Below, piece by piece: positions 63,938 through 64,000 of a stretch of 64,000 nucleotides of DNA. The position numbers were made by a program, and so were the translations under genes. The DNA lies in assembly GCF_000720475.1 (NCBI RefSeq), contig NZ_JOAP01000038.1, forward strand, positions 6,398-70,397, given 5' to 3'. Source of the stretch: Streptomyces aureocirculatus (GTDB lineage: Bacteria; Actinomycetota; Actinomycetes; Streptomycetales; Streptomycetaceae). How positions within the stretch are numbered: position 1 is the stretch's first letter; each line of letters begins with the position of its first letter. A model generated the notes under the pieces. The model saw only the letters and a program-made list of their open reading frames with translations, made no database searches and was not told the DNA's origin.

Positions 63938-64000
63938 GTCCAGTCTCCGTTCAGGTATGCACGAGCTGCGGCTTCGACGTCCCACATCCGCCCATCGGCG
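63934..64000 (-). CDS. C-terminal end of a gene cut by the window
   Basis: The minus frame ends RMWDVEAAARAYLNGDWT at the TGA 63934-63936 and continues rightward beyond the window. Nothing more can be said about it. Confidence 0.5.
   Translation of the reverse strand, partial: ADGRMWDVEAAARAYLNGDWT

Overview
The window is 64 kb of very GC-rich DNA with strongly G/C-ending codons, many GTG starts, GGAGG-type ribosome sites and many 4-base ATGA/GTGA gene overlaps. Lsr2, small zinc-ribbon proteins and a DUF6233-like protein point to an actinomycete, most likely Streptomyces or a close relative. I see no rRNA, no intact tRNA, no housekeeping genes and no capsid, tail or terminase genes. The gene content is that of a large extrachromosomal or phage-derived replicon. 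Calling it a plasmid or phage-plasmid is my inference.

Layout. About 0-12 kb (leftward): an incomplete unknown gene, a TetR regulator, a two-domain Clp-type AAA+ ATPase, a vWA protein with an intact MIDAS, a MoxR-type AAA+ ATPase, an archaeo-eukaryotic-type primase and a candidate ssDNA-binding protein. About 12-21 kb (leftward): small coupled genes of unknown function, several frameshifted, around a superfamily II helicase with four helicase-associated repeats. About 21-31.8 kb (leftward): the replication block, with an SNF2-type helicase interrupted by an Ala1 intein, a VRR-NUC nuclease, a family B DNA polymerase and a D5/SF3 primase-helicase. About 31.9-33.1 kb: a gene-free stretch with a promoter and repeated TGTACCAC/GTGGTACA palindromes, my best candidate for an origin. 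About 33.7-36.5 kb: an IS110-family transposase, a tandem array of three structured units of about 110 bases, and a CPBP membrane protease. About 36.5-39.5 kb: a RecJ-like DHH phosphoesterase divergent from an Lsr2 protein, then a SLOG protein. About 39.8-42.5 kb: mostly non-coding, hairpin-rich DNA.

About 42.5-49.8 kb (rightward): a ribbon-helix-helix protein and a ParM-like actin (a probable type II partition operon), a Mom-like acyltransferase, a methylase-like protein without a visible catalytic motif, and a large modular protein. About 49.8-64 kb: accessory DNA with a broken and an intact copy of a PcfJ-like gene, a secreted HNH-type nuclease, an exonuclease-like protein that has lost its catalytic residues, a dead IS110-type transposase, and a leftward train of very small coupled genes that runs off the right edge.

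Together the primase, D5 helicase, PolB, ssDNA-binding candidate, VRR-NUC, SNF2 helicase and RecJ-like protein would form a nearly self-sufficient replication apparatus. ParM/RHH would give stable inheritance and Lsr2 would silence or bridge the DNA. More than ten genes carry apparent frameshifts or truncations. The accessory regions are therefore decaying, or the assembly contains indel errors; reads would decide.
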